Positions 45,169 to 54,678 of a DNA stretch of 64,000 bases are shown in pieces. The position numbers were made by a program, and so were the translations under genes. Each line of letters starts with the position of its first letter. The stretch's first letter is position 1. Source of the DNA: Amyloporia xantha (Eukaryota; Basidiomycota; Agaricomycetes; Polyporales; Adustoporiaceae). A model generated the notes under the pieces. The model saw nothing but the letters and a program-made list of their open reading frames with translations, was not told the origin of the DNA and did no database searches. Location: positions 1,364,001 through 1,428,000 of the forward strand of contig JAYKKR010000001.1 in assembly GCA_036971615.1 (NCBI GenBank), written 5' to 3'.

Positions 45169-47995
45169 ATGTCTACATACCACATCAAGCTTAACAGGCC
45201 CCCTGACGATCTCATTCGTAAGTTTGTCGATGCAGCTCCGCCCTCTTGGGAGAAGCTTGCGGCCAGAATCGACTCCTTGTACCATATCCCCCTCGCCGAC
45301 ATTGCCGTCTCGTATGTCGACGCGGACGGAGATGAGGTCACCCTCAGCTCCGAGGATGAGCTCCAGGACTACTACAAGACCCTTCCCAAAGCCTTCGACG
45401 GCGACATTGTGATCAAGTTCGCCGTGCGCGACTTGGGCGCGGAGCGCAACAAGCCGCTTCCCGCGACGCCCCGCAGCTCGAACTACCGCAACACCTTCGG
45501 CCAGCCCATGATGTTCGAAGTCGAGGACGACTGGCAGCGAGTCGGGCGTGGAGTCTCGTCGGTTTTCCTCGCCGGGAACGACGACGGCTCCTCCGAGGGC
45601 CCGCACGCCTTCGTCGAGGTCATCGAAAGTGACGTCGATGGCTCGCAGGCGCAGGACAAGTCCGACAGGCAGTCCGCGATCAGCATTTCCGACTCCGAGC
45701 TTACTGATGCCACGCCAATTGCCGCCACAGATAGCAGCAAGGACAAGGGCAAGGAGAAGGAACGTGCCCCATTTTCCTCTGGTCGTTCCTCCACCGAGTC
45801 CGTCCTCTCCTACGAAGGCCCCGAGAAGTACCCCGTCCATGTCATGGACATGAACAATGTCACCGATGTGGACCTGCTTGGGTCGCAAAAATCTGCTCCT
45901 TCCTCAACCGGGGAGTCGACACCGAGACCCGCTGAGGCATCTACTGCCGCCGAGGCGGTCCCGGATCCGCCGCTTCCGGAATTGGACGACATCCCCTCCA
46001 CTCCCACTGCCTCCCTCACTAACGATGTTGCTAACTTGTTCAGCACCCTTTCCACCGTATTTTCTTCGCATCCGGAGCTCTCGGAAGGCGTGCGCAACAT
46101 CGTCCGGAATGCCTCGAGCGGCACCTATTGGCATGCCCATCGCGACAGCGTCGCCCGTGCAGCGGATGAGATCCGTCGCAGCGCCCAGGCAAGCTCCGCG
46201 GACGCTCGTCAAATTGGCATGGATGCCCGCCGTGCTGCGGAAGAGGCGGCTGGACGTCGCGTCGCTGAGGCTATTGCCAACGTTGTGCGAGTAATCGGCG
46301 ATGTGACCGGAGGCGCTGCAACCCCCGCACCTGCTACTGGTCCTGACACTTCGACGCCTCGGTCGCAGCGAGGTGAGCCTGGTCAGGCTCATCATCATGC
46401 TAATCGTCGGGGACACCATCACCATGGCCATCATCATGCGCCTCCTTCTGCTGGAGCTTGGGATGACTACGCTGGTTTGGGGGACTTCGCGCCAGATCTG
46501 CATGCCTTCATGGATAGTTGGGGCATGGGTATGGGTATGGGCAGGGGCAGGGGCCGCCACAGGCACGGCCGTGGAGGTGGAGGACACCGCGGTGGATGGG
46601 GTGGCGATAGTTGGTTCCCTCGTGGGTTTGACAGTGCGCCTCCTCCTCCCCCTTTCCCGCCTTTTTTCACTAGGCCGCGCACGCCTCCTTCTCCGATGGA
46701 ACCCCCGAGTCCTCCTTCTCCGCCGTCCCCTCCTTCTCCGCCGTCACCGCCGTCTCCCACATTCCCTAGGCACAATCCTCCTTCACGGTCGCCCTCCCCG
46801 CGTCGCGTGCCTCCTCCGCCTAGAGGAGCTCATCCAGGCCCACCGCTTCCCCCTGGATTCCCCCCGCCGCCTGGCATGAGCCGTCGTCGTGCTCCCCCTC
46901 CTCCGCCTGGGCCCATGTCCGGCTTCGGCTCGGGTGATTGGCACAACCATCCTCGCCACTCTCCACATGTCGGCCCTTACCAGTGGGGCCCATTCTCTGG
47001 CCCTCCTTCCGGTCCGCCGCCGCCGCCTCCGCCATCATTCGGACCTCCGGGTGCATGGCCGCCACCTCCGCCGCCTCCCATTCAAACCCACATGTCAAAT
47101 ATTTGGGAGAGGGTTCCTCACGTCCCACCTCCACCCCCAGCTGCTCCGAATACGTACACGTCGTGGACCGTACCGGGCGAGATGGATGTCGACCAGCCCG
47201 ACGACACGATTGAGCATGCGGAAGTAACTATGTATGGTGCAGCGGCCAGCCCGAACAAGTCGCCCCAGGCCTTGAAGGAGTCGCTTCAGACGGCCAAGGA
47301 GGCTTATATGGCAGAGAAGGAGCGGTACCGCCGAGAACGGGCGGAGATCAGAGCACAGAGGCAGCGCTTGAAGAACCAGTCTGGCGGAAGGTATGTTTCT
47401 GGCATCGAAACACCCGACGATCATGTCACTGACGGTATCTCGGTTGCCAGTTCGCAGCCTATGACTAGCGAGGATGACAAGAGTCCCACATCCAAGAAGG
47501 GGGAAGAGCGTAAGCAGGCGGATGACCCCGCCTCGTCTACGCAGATCATCAGCGCAGCGCGCGGCCCGTTCCCCCAGCTGGAGTTGTACAGTATCCCTCC
47601 TCAAAGTATCTCCCCTCGCAGGCACCACACCATGCACGGCACGGGCTACCGGCGCATCCCGGAGCCCGTGTCCCGCGCTGTGGACTCCATCACCAGGCGT
47701 CTTGGTGATGTACGTTACCCGCTTCTTCGTGTGCAGGATTTGGTTCTCATGGCACCTCCGATTGTAGATGGGCTTCACGCAGGACGCTTACCCGAGCATC
47801 ACAGAGCAGGTGACAACACGTCTTCAGCCCCACCGGCAGCTATCGAGGGCCGAGGAGGACACGATTGTGACGGACGTGCTTGAAAACCTTCTTCAGACCT
47901 CCCCGACGAAGCCTTCCGCAGTCCTCAGTCCTATCACAGGACCTGCTACAGGCGATGCTGCGGGAGAACACAATGTTCCTGGAGGCTTCCCCTGA
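45169..47995 (+). CDS. PB1-domain protein with His/Pro-rich middle and UBA-like C-terminus (NBR1/p62-like layout)
   Basis: Predicted 922 residues from two exons (45169-47709 and 47768-47995; a 58-base intron GTACGT...TGTAG joins RRLGD to MGFTQDAYPS). Residues 1-90 form a PB1 domain: MSTYHIKLNRPPDDLIRKF (Lys cluster face), DIAVSYVDADGDEVTLSSED-ELQDYY (OPCA acidic motif). A Ser/Glu linker follows, then a helical Ala/Arg-rich segment (RDSVARAADEIRRSAQASS), a His-rich tract (HHHANRRGHHHHGHHH), Gly/Met/Arg repeats, and a long proline-rich region with PPSPPSP repeats. A coiled-coil-like segment (AKEAYMAEKERYRRERAEIR) precedes the C-terminal UBA-like motif MGFTQDAYPSITEQV ... EEDTIVTDVLENLL. PB1 plus UBA-like ends are the layout of the selective autophagy adaptors p62/NBR1, but the ZZ and FW domains are absent. 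Function inferred only. Confidence 0.75.
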
Positions 47996-49810
47996 TCTAT
48001 CAATGTCCTTTTATGACTGCTTTTTTGGTTATCCTTTACTTAAATGCTGGTGATGTTGTACGACTGTCGACATGAAGTTGAAATGTCCTGTAATTTTTGT
48101 TGCCACTCCTCTAGCCTACAGTTAACCACGAGATAAATCCCAATATTACTCTATGTCTACTACTTCGTTTCTATTTTTTTCAGGCTTGCGTCTACTTTAG
48201 TGGGTGAAACAGGTATCGAGAATACGTTATAGGATATGGCTCAGATTCCCCGTAGGATCGCCGTGCACTATCATAAATGAAAACTCGACGTTTATGCACG
48301 CTAGTGTATAGACATAGAAACATGCGACGTGAAGTCCATCAGTCGAAGTTCGGTCATCTGCCAGTGTGAAGGTGTGCAGCGGGAGACGGAGTAGATTTAA
48401 TCGACGGATTGTCTCGAGCCAGTAGTATCTTAAGTAACGTGAAGTAAAGACCGCAGCTAAGTCCACGAAGCGCAAGTAAAGCATGAGTGGGTCTCACAGA
48501 CTACATCGTTCGCCACAGATATGGGCGCGTTCACTGCGTGCTCGAGGAAAATCGCTGAGACAATGTACCGGTAGGAGAATGAATTACCAGACGGTATCAA
48601 TGCGCCCCAAATGGAGAGGCCGTCCTTTAGGGGGTACTGCGAGGCGAAATAATTTCTTTCCGTATCTCTCCGTTCGATGGCCGCGAATGCGAGGCTTGAG
48701 ATAAGACTCGGAGGAAGTATGATTAAAAAAGAGGCTCGAATGATTTTATGTTTCACCTACATCCCTGGAATATTTGATATGACTGCGTGCTCCGTAAAAC
48801 TGTTTTCCGGAGTGAATATCTTCATGTAGGGTAGTGGAGGTGTCACAGTCGGAGTGATAGATCTAAATTTAAACCTACGAAGTGTACAGTACTAGTAGAG
48901 CCTGGCCTCTCGGGTAAGTGAACGACTGAGATGTGGATTCGACAAAAAGGGAGCAGACTCAACATGCAGTCCATAAGTAGATGATGTGCCTTGTCAAGTT
49001 GAGCGGGATCCTTGTCGATGGTCGCCAGCCATCGCCAGTACGATCGATCGCGGAAGCAAAGTTTGGCCCGACGGAGGTAAATCTCATCGCGCCCTGAGGC
49101 ATCACTAGTACTGCAAGTTGACCACTACCCAAGCGATGTCAAAGGGGTAAATGCTAGACTCCTCAGTACACGTACGCGTTGGATCGCAGCGTGATTCCTC
49201 ATGTTCCGAAACAAAAGGAGGTTATCACAGCCCCCAAGTCGATAGTCACGATCAAACGCACAACCGGAAAATGGAATAAGATGCATTATTCCTCGGGCCA
49301 TGCAGATTGCATCTCGTTGCTAGCGATAAACAACGTTTCCAAGGAGTCCAGGCCGTTGTACCTCCAATGAGACAAGCGGTAGTAAATGATCATCGCTTTC
49401 TAGCCCGTTCTGATCGTCAAAGGTGGCCTGCTCTTACATTCAAGACGGCAAGCTTGTAAACGATAACCTTGGGTCAACGGCCAGGAACACAGCGTTGGCG
49501 TGGCCTCGTGGGACGCCCACGGAGACAAACAGACGTATTTGGCGCTGGCCACTGCTTTCTAGAACGAATCAACTGGCCGCATGCCGATCACTCGAGAAAT
49601 ACAAACGCCACTCCGCCGCTTATAAGACAAGGCTGCGAGCACACTCGCTCCTTTACTTCCCTCTCAAATCCCCACCTCAACCGTCCACACAAGACTACCA
49701 TCTGTTCTTCGCATTAGTTCCTCTGCATAAAGCGCTCGACATATTTTAACGGTCCGTGTCTCGTTCTCTTCATTGGCATTTTGGGGCTGAAGGTCCAAGG
49801 ATCCGTGTAG
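47996..49810. other. 1.8-kb intergenic region with no supported gene
   Basis: Scattered short open frames on both strands (for example minus 48756-48457, 99 codons; plus 49423-49749, 108 codons) without recognisable domains or consistent splice sites. The last 200 bases are the F-box gene promoter (see TATA element). An undetected small or non-coding gene cannot be excluded. Confidence 0.4.
49621..49626 (+). promoter_or_regulatory. TATA-like element upstream of F-box gene
   Basis: TATAAG lies about 190 bases before ATG 49811, followed by a CT-rich tract (CTCCTTTACTTCCCTCTC). This fits a core promoter with a leader of about 150 bases. Inference from position. Confidence 0.4.
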
Positions 49811-51526
49811 ATGTCCTATAATCTCCCTACCTCCCCCCAACCCGTGTCTATTAACCAGCAAATAAACCTCCTCGACCAATGGAATGCAGACTCTCTGTTG
49901 AAGTCTCATCTCAAGCAAGTGAAAGAGCCGTCACCGGATCGACCTGTAGACGCAATGCTCGTCCTCGCCAAAATCAAAGTGCTTAAAATGCGTATACGCG
50001 GCCTGCGCGCATTATGCACTGAGATTTCTCCTCGCCGGAGCGTCGAGATCGAATCGGAGCTGGGTGCAGAGCTTTTCAAACACAAGGTCCTCTCGTGGTC
50101 CATCTTCCCAGTGCTTAGCTTCCCGACCGAGATCCTCTTAGAGATCTTTCGTCTCGTTGTCGAGACAACCAAAGGCCACCACTCCGAGGCAATAAAGATG
50201 AAACTGCGCCTTACATGGGTCTGCAAACATTTCCGGGAGGCCGCCCTTTCGTACGGAAGGTTATGGAGCTATATCTGGTTCTTCGATAGAGCGCCTTGGA
50301 CACGATCGTTGGCATTCTTTCAGAGAGCCGGGAACGCGCCATTGGACCTGCGAATTGTGGAACGCGTAAAGCAGGAAGGCGACACGGAAGACCCTCCCGC
50401 AATAACCACCGCGCAGATGAGCTGGCTACTTGACATCGTCCTGCGTAAAATTGCCACGATCCGGTCGCTGTACGTTGAGGTAAAAGATATGTATCCGACC
50501 GTCGTGGTCCTGGATAGCCTTTCCAGGCATGGCCCTCCGGAGATCATGGAGCATTTCGTGATCCGTCGCACCGGCGGAAATCCCAAGCAGTTCGATATAC
50601 AGGCCGATCTTGCCACTCTTCGCAACGCTCTGACGCTCTGCAGAGGACACCTGCCCAAGCTGGAATCGCTCGGCCTCGACGGAATCGCTGTCAATTGGTC
50701 TCAACTGCCGTTGACAAATCTCACATCCATTGATATACGCCACATCGCTAATCGTTTGCTGCCAGACGAGGAGGAGTTCCGGGCGATCCTGAATGTCTCA
50801 AGGCTTCAACGTTTGGCCCTTGTTGCTGCTGGTCGGCAGATAGTGGATACGAATCTGATCCCCTTCAGTCCCGTCACGCTGCCGAACCTTCGTGATCTCA
50901 CCCTTGGTGACGCGAATGCGGTCTACATTCGTTATGTCCTTGAGCATATCCTTGCCCCGGGTCTTACGTGTTTGAATTTGACGGTCATAAATGGAGGCGA
51001 CAGGGAGCTGTTCGAGATGCTTACCGGACGTTTTCCAGAGATCAAATTATTGGCTCTCTATTCCCTCGCTATCGATCCGACGGAAGGGAACCTCAGGTCT
51101 ATGATCAGATTTTTCGATTCCATCCCGAAGCTACGCATGCTTAAGATTGGGAACTTGCCGTCGCCTGTTGTTCACGCACTCTCCCAAGATCCCCGTCCGT
51201 TTCGTGACCCGGTTCCGAATGTGGGCGAAGGGTCCGCATCTGAATCTATGGAGGAGGTTCAGCCAGCGGTGCTGTTTCCTGGGCTTCGCACTCTCCAATT
51301 CGCCATGGTCGACGCCGACGGGATACTCAAACTCGTGGAGCAGCGAAATGCGATGGGCATTCCGTTCACCAGGGTCTGGACCCCTCAGAAGACTGTCCAG
51401 GATATTGGGCCGGAGAAATGGAATAAACTCCTGCAGATTGCACAGGTGGCCGTCAACCCGGATATGATGAACATCGATGAAGGCCGGCTTCGGCTGGAGG
51501 TAGGTGCTATGTTGCCAGACGCATGA
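49811..51526 (+). CDS. F-box protein with leucine-rich-like repeats
   Basis: Intronless 571-residue protein of the large basidiomycete F-box family. A helical N-terminus (VLAKIKVLKMRIRGLRALCT) precedes the F-box at about residues 93-145: FPVLSFPTEILLEIFRLVVE, then LTWVCKHFREAALSYGRLWS. The rest has irregular LRR-type segments, for example LPKLESLGLDGIAVNWSQLP, LPNLRDLTLGDANAVYIRYV, and FPEIKLLALYSLAIDPTEG. Such proteins act as substrate receptors of SCF ubiquitin ligases. These families expand and diverge rapidly in mushrooms, so no target can be named. ATG 49811 begins MSYNLPTSPQPV. Confidence 0.8.
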   Translation: MSYNLPTSPQPVSINQQINLLDQWNADSLLKSHLKQVKEPSPDRPVDAMLVLAKIKVLKMRIRGLRALCTEISPRRSVEIESELGAELFKHKVLSWSIFPVLSFPTEILLEIFRLVVETTKGHHSEAIKMKLRLTWVCKHFREAALSYGRLWSYIWFFDRAPWTRSLAFFQRAGNAPLDLRIVERVKQEGDTEDPPAITTAQMSWLLDIVLRKIATIRSLYVEVKDMYPTVVVLDSLSRHGPPEIMEHFVIRRTGGNPKQFDIQADLATLRNALTLCRGHLPKLESLGLDGIAVNWSQLPLTNLTSIDIRHIANRLLPDEEEFRAILNVSRLQRLALVAAGRQIVDTNLIPFSPVTLPNLRDLTLGDANAVYIRYVLEHILAPGLTCLNLTVINGGDRELFEMLTGRFPEIKLLALYSLAIDPTEGNLRSMIRFFDSIPKLRMLKIGNLPSPVVHALSQDPRPFRDPVPNVGEGSASESMEEVQPAVLFPGLRTLQFAMVDADGILKLVEQRNAMGIPFTRVWTPQKTVQDIGPEKWNKLLQIAQVAVNPDMMNIDEGRLRLEVGAMLPDA

Positions 51527-51814
51527 GCGATGGGGGCTGTTGGTCCGGCGTGAGCGATGGGCTCAATGCGATTATCCCGTTATCTTAACATTACTTACTG
51601 CTACCATGTATCGCTCGACATCTTACGCTCATTTGTATCCATTAATTGTCTGCTTTGACTTTTCAGTCTGGTGGCAGATGCTGAGCGCGGTGCACGTGAA
51701 CGCGCGTTGTTTGCTTGTGTAGACGCGTCACGTCGACGCGGTTCATCGCAGGCCTGGTGGTTGAATGTTCGGATTGACAAGTATGCCCACCGCCACAAAA
51801 GCTCAAGTAAACCG

Positions 51815-52795
51815 ATGTCGACCTTCCAACGTACGCAATCCGTATCGTCCTGCTCATCAGAAAGCACCTCCGTGACAACCACGTCCATCTCAAGTACTAC
51901 TACGAACAAGCCAAAAGGAGAAATCCCCTTTCGTTCGGAAGCGTCTCCTGCACGAACAGACCATTGCGCTTTTGGCAGTGTTCGAGCAGAGAACTCATCC
52001 ATCGAAGGAAGAGCGGACGGCCCTTGCCGGAGAGCTTGGCTTGTGAGGACTCCATTGTCTCTATCGATGGTAGTGATTGATCATTGTTCGACATATAGGG
52101 AGCTCAAGACAGTCAGCGCGTGGTTCCAAAATCGACGTCGAAGCCTGAAAAAGAAATCCCTTGTCTGGAGTCGAAACGGTCAGGAGAATCGGTACGCAGG
52201 CAGCGCACATCCGGGAGCTGGCAAAAAGCATGTTTCCCGCCAAGAGTCTGCGATTTCGTTGGACTGCATCGCAAGCTCACGAGAGCGGCCTACGAATTCT
52301 GACGTGATCTCGCCCTTGCGACCTCCTCTAACTCCGCGTCGGACGAATACGTTCAAGAGTTTCACGACCCCCATCAAGCAGCCAACGAATCTCTGGGATC
52401 ACATTCCCTCTTCCCCTCCTTTGCCGCCATCATCACCGGGTGCGGAGACGATCCGTCTATCGGCCCTTCCCAAACGGTCGAAGACATTGCGGTCGCTTGA
52501 ATGGGCTTGTGCGAAGGCGAGAGCTGGGGGAGCTCCCAAGGAAGAGGCGGCGGATGACGATTGGGACGTAGCCATGCTGGTCCTTGAAGGCGAGGCAGGA
52601 GAGCTGGATGTCGATCCTGGAGAGGAGACGGAGGTAGAAGAGTACGAGGCCATCACACCAGATGTCAGTGCGGTGCAACTGACAACGCTCCAGTCTCCGC
52701 CTGGAGTGTTGATGGGCAGTAAGGACTGCATCCCACCACCGGATGATATGGAGGCTGCTATGGCCTTACTTGGATTTATGCGTCGCCGCTTATAA
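51815..52795 (+). CDS. Homeodomain transcription factor (first of tandem pair)
   Basis: Predicted 286 residues from three exons: 51815-51830, 51895-52042 and 52099-52795. Exon 1 is only 16 nt (MSTFQ plus one base). The intron GTACGC...CAAG (64 bases) restores the frame that reads RKRLLHEQTIALLAVFEQRT and HPSKEERTALAGELG, helices 1 and 2. The second intron (GTGAGG...TATAG) falls before helix 3, LELKTVSAWFQNRRRSLKKK, which has the invariant WFQNRR recognition motif. Spacing is that of a standard 60-residue homeodomain. The C-terminal part has Pro/Ser stretches and an acidic run (DVDPGEETEVEEYEAITP). The intron before helix 3 is in the same place as in the next gene. Read without the first intron, the homeodomain frame has an in-frame stop near 51873, so this splice is required. 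Confidence 0.75.
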   Translation: MSTFQRTQSVSSCSSESTSVTTTSISSTTTNKPKGEIPFRSEASPARTDHCAFGSVRAENSSIEGRADGPCRRAWLVRTPLSLSMVVIDHCSTYRELKTVSAWFQNRRRSLKKKSLVWSRNGQENRYAGSAHPGAGKKHVSRQESAISLDCIASSRERPTNSDVISPLRPPLTPRRTNTFKSFTTPIKQPTNLWDHIPSSPPLPPSSPGAETIRLSALPKRSKTLRSLEWACAKARAGGAPKEEAADDDWDVAMLVLEGEAGELDVDPGEETEVEEYEAITPDVSAVQLTTLQSPPGVLMGSKDCIPPPDDMEAAMALLGFMRRRL

Positions 52796-53223
52796 GTGAG
52801 TGGAGTCCATGGGCATGTTTCATGTGAGTTGTGAGGACCTCGGTTTGCGTTCAATGGTGTTTTAATGTCTTTTTCGGCTGGATTTTCGGTTACAATTACA
52901 GCCATCACGATTATTTACGATGTTGTACTTTACGCCGGTGCATACGTGTTGTTCGAGTGCATGTATTATTTCTATCGGTGGACTGTACATTGAACATGAC
53001 ATTCGACGTCTATCTGGAGGCTTGGGCTTGCCAGCAGTTGGTGTCCGTGAGTTATTAGACGCGAAAACATCAATCACGGGACCGCGACGCGTTCTACAAC
53101 TCGGCGCCTACAGATCGCGTTGGCTAACACTACTCGATCTATTGACAGCCACGGTCAGCCTCCACCAAGAAACACACTCCTAGTGCTCGTTGTCACTCTT
53201 CTTACTACTCTAACAAGCAAATT

Positions 53224-54373
53224 ATGCGTCGTTCAGCCCGTACTACTCTTTCTTCGTCGGTCGCCGCGGCAGACCTAAGACTCACCCTCTCGGATGAACG
53301 CCTGCCTAAAGCTGGAGAATCCAGTGATGCAGGTCCTACTGGCACCTCAATACTCGCTGCTTCTGAGAAAAGACCGCGCCACCGGATGACCGACCTTCAG
53401 CTGCAGCGTCTAGAAAACCTGTTCGGAGAGAGCACTCATCCGAGTAGGGAGACCAAGCAAGCGCTAGGGAAGGAACTTGATTTGTGAGTGGGAGTCGTTG
53501 ATCATAGAATGTGAGGGCAGTCCACATTTACGCATCTCACCTCCGTCTTCGCTGTCTAGAGATCTGAAGACAGTTACTGTATGGTTCCAAAATAAACGCC
53601 AGACAACACGCAAGAAAGCCAAGAACCTCCTGGGATCTGCTATAGGCGACCATGCCGTGCATGGCGAGTCTTCACTTGTGACGGAAATGCATGGTAAGTC
53701 TCGCCCTATGAAGGAACCCAAGGCCTCTAGTGTGTCATCCATACGTCGGCCGGCACTCGCTGCAATCCCACAGCAAGCTTCGAACTCCAAATCTGTTGGT
53801 CAAGATCTGTCGTTCAATTTTCTGATACCTGAGAAGTTCGAAGTCCCTCCTGCATCCTTTGCGCATCCATACTCTGCGGGGATCCCCCCGCATAACTCGT
53901 CGCGATACAGCTCTCCACCATCTCCTGGCTCGTTCAGTTACGTTCTCCCCATCACGCCTAACCCTTCAACCGAGCTGTCAGGTTCTCGAGACGACGTCTT
54001 CGGTCCTTTGCGTAGAAATGGAACTCGCATCCTGAAGAGAAAGTCGGATCCGGACTGGGCCTGCACTCGCACGGGAAAACGCAGCAGACTTCATGTAACC
54101 GGACGCCTGGAAAGGCAATTGGATGGGATAGCTGATTCGATGTGCGACACGGCCAAGAATACGTCCACAGCGATGGTAATCCAACGGCCCTACCACCACT
54201 ACGGACGGGATGATACATCAGAACAACCATTTCCAGCAAATAACCTGGGAAGCACATCTCGGCCTGTTCGAATGGACGAGGCACACATTACAACTCCTGC
54301 ACATCATTTAGGACTCTCTCCTGATCTCATAACAGCTTGTATCTTATTGGAATTCAAATACTCAGCGGACTGA
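53224..54373 (+). CDS. Homeodomain transcription factor (second of tandem pair)
   Basis: Predicted 357 residues from two exons, 53224-53483 and 53560-54373, split by a 76-base GTGAGT...TCTAG intron. The homeodomain reads KRPRHRMTDLQLQRLENLF, ESTHPSRETKQALGKEL, then D-L/D-LKTVTVWFQNKRQTTRKK: standard length, with WFQN at helix 3 and a basic C-terminal flank. The rest is Ser/Pro-rich with a short basic patch (RILKRKSDPDWACTRTGKRS). The intron lies at the same homeodomain position as in the upstream paralogue and the orientation is the same. Both are non-TALE homeodomains. Target genes unknown. The gene ends 305 bases before the convergent NAN1 gene. Confidence 0.85.
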
Positions 54374-54678
54374 CTTAGTTCCTGCTTGTGATACATAAGT
54401 CAGTGTATCTACCGTGCGTTGTATTGGTGTTGATTGCGCATTTATAATCTATGTTTTATCCTGCAAACGATGATCTGCCTCGTCTTCAGATTGAGGACGA
54501 ATTGATAAATGCAATACACCAGGGCTTCATTGTTGCAGCAATCGCATGCTACGAATGACGAGACCATAAATGCGAATAAACAAGACGGTATGCGTGCGAT
54601 AAGACAGTCACAGCGATGCAGATAACGTGCGAAAGATTGTGAGATTACAGGATAATATACGGTCTTGACCCCAGCTAA

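Noticed and set aside
51831..51894. Frameshift in the first homeodomain gene
   Set aside because: The apparent frame change is removed by a normal GTACGC...AAG intron of 64 bases that restores a full homeodomain, so a pseudogene call is unnecessary.
51815..54373. Mating-type A (HD1/HD2) locus
   Set aside because: The two genes are in tandem, not divergent. Both have typical non-TALE homeodomains, and no mitochondrial intermediate peptidase gene flanks them.
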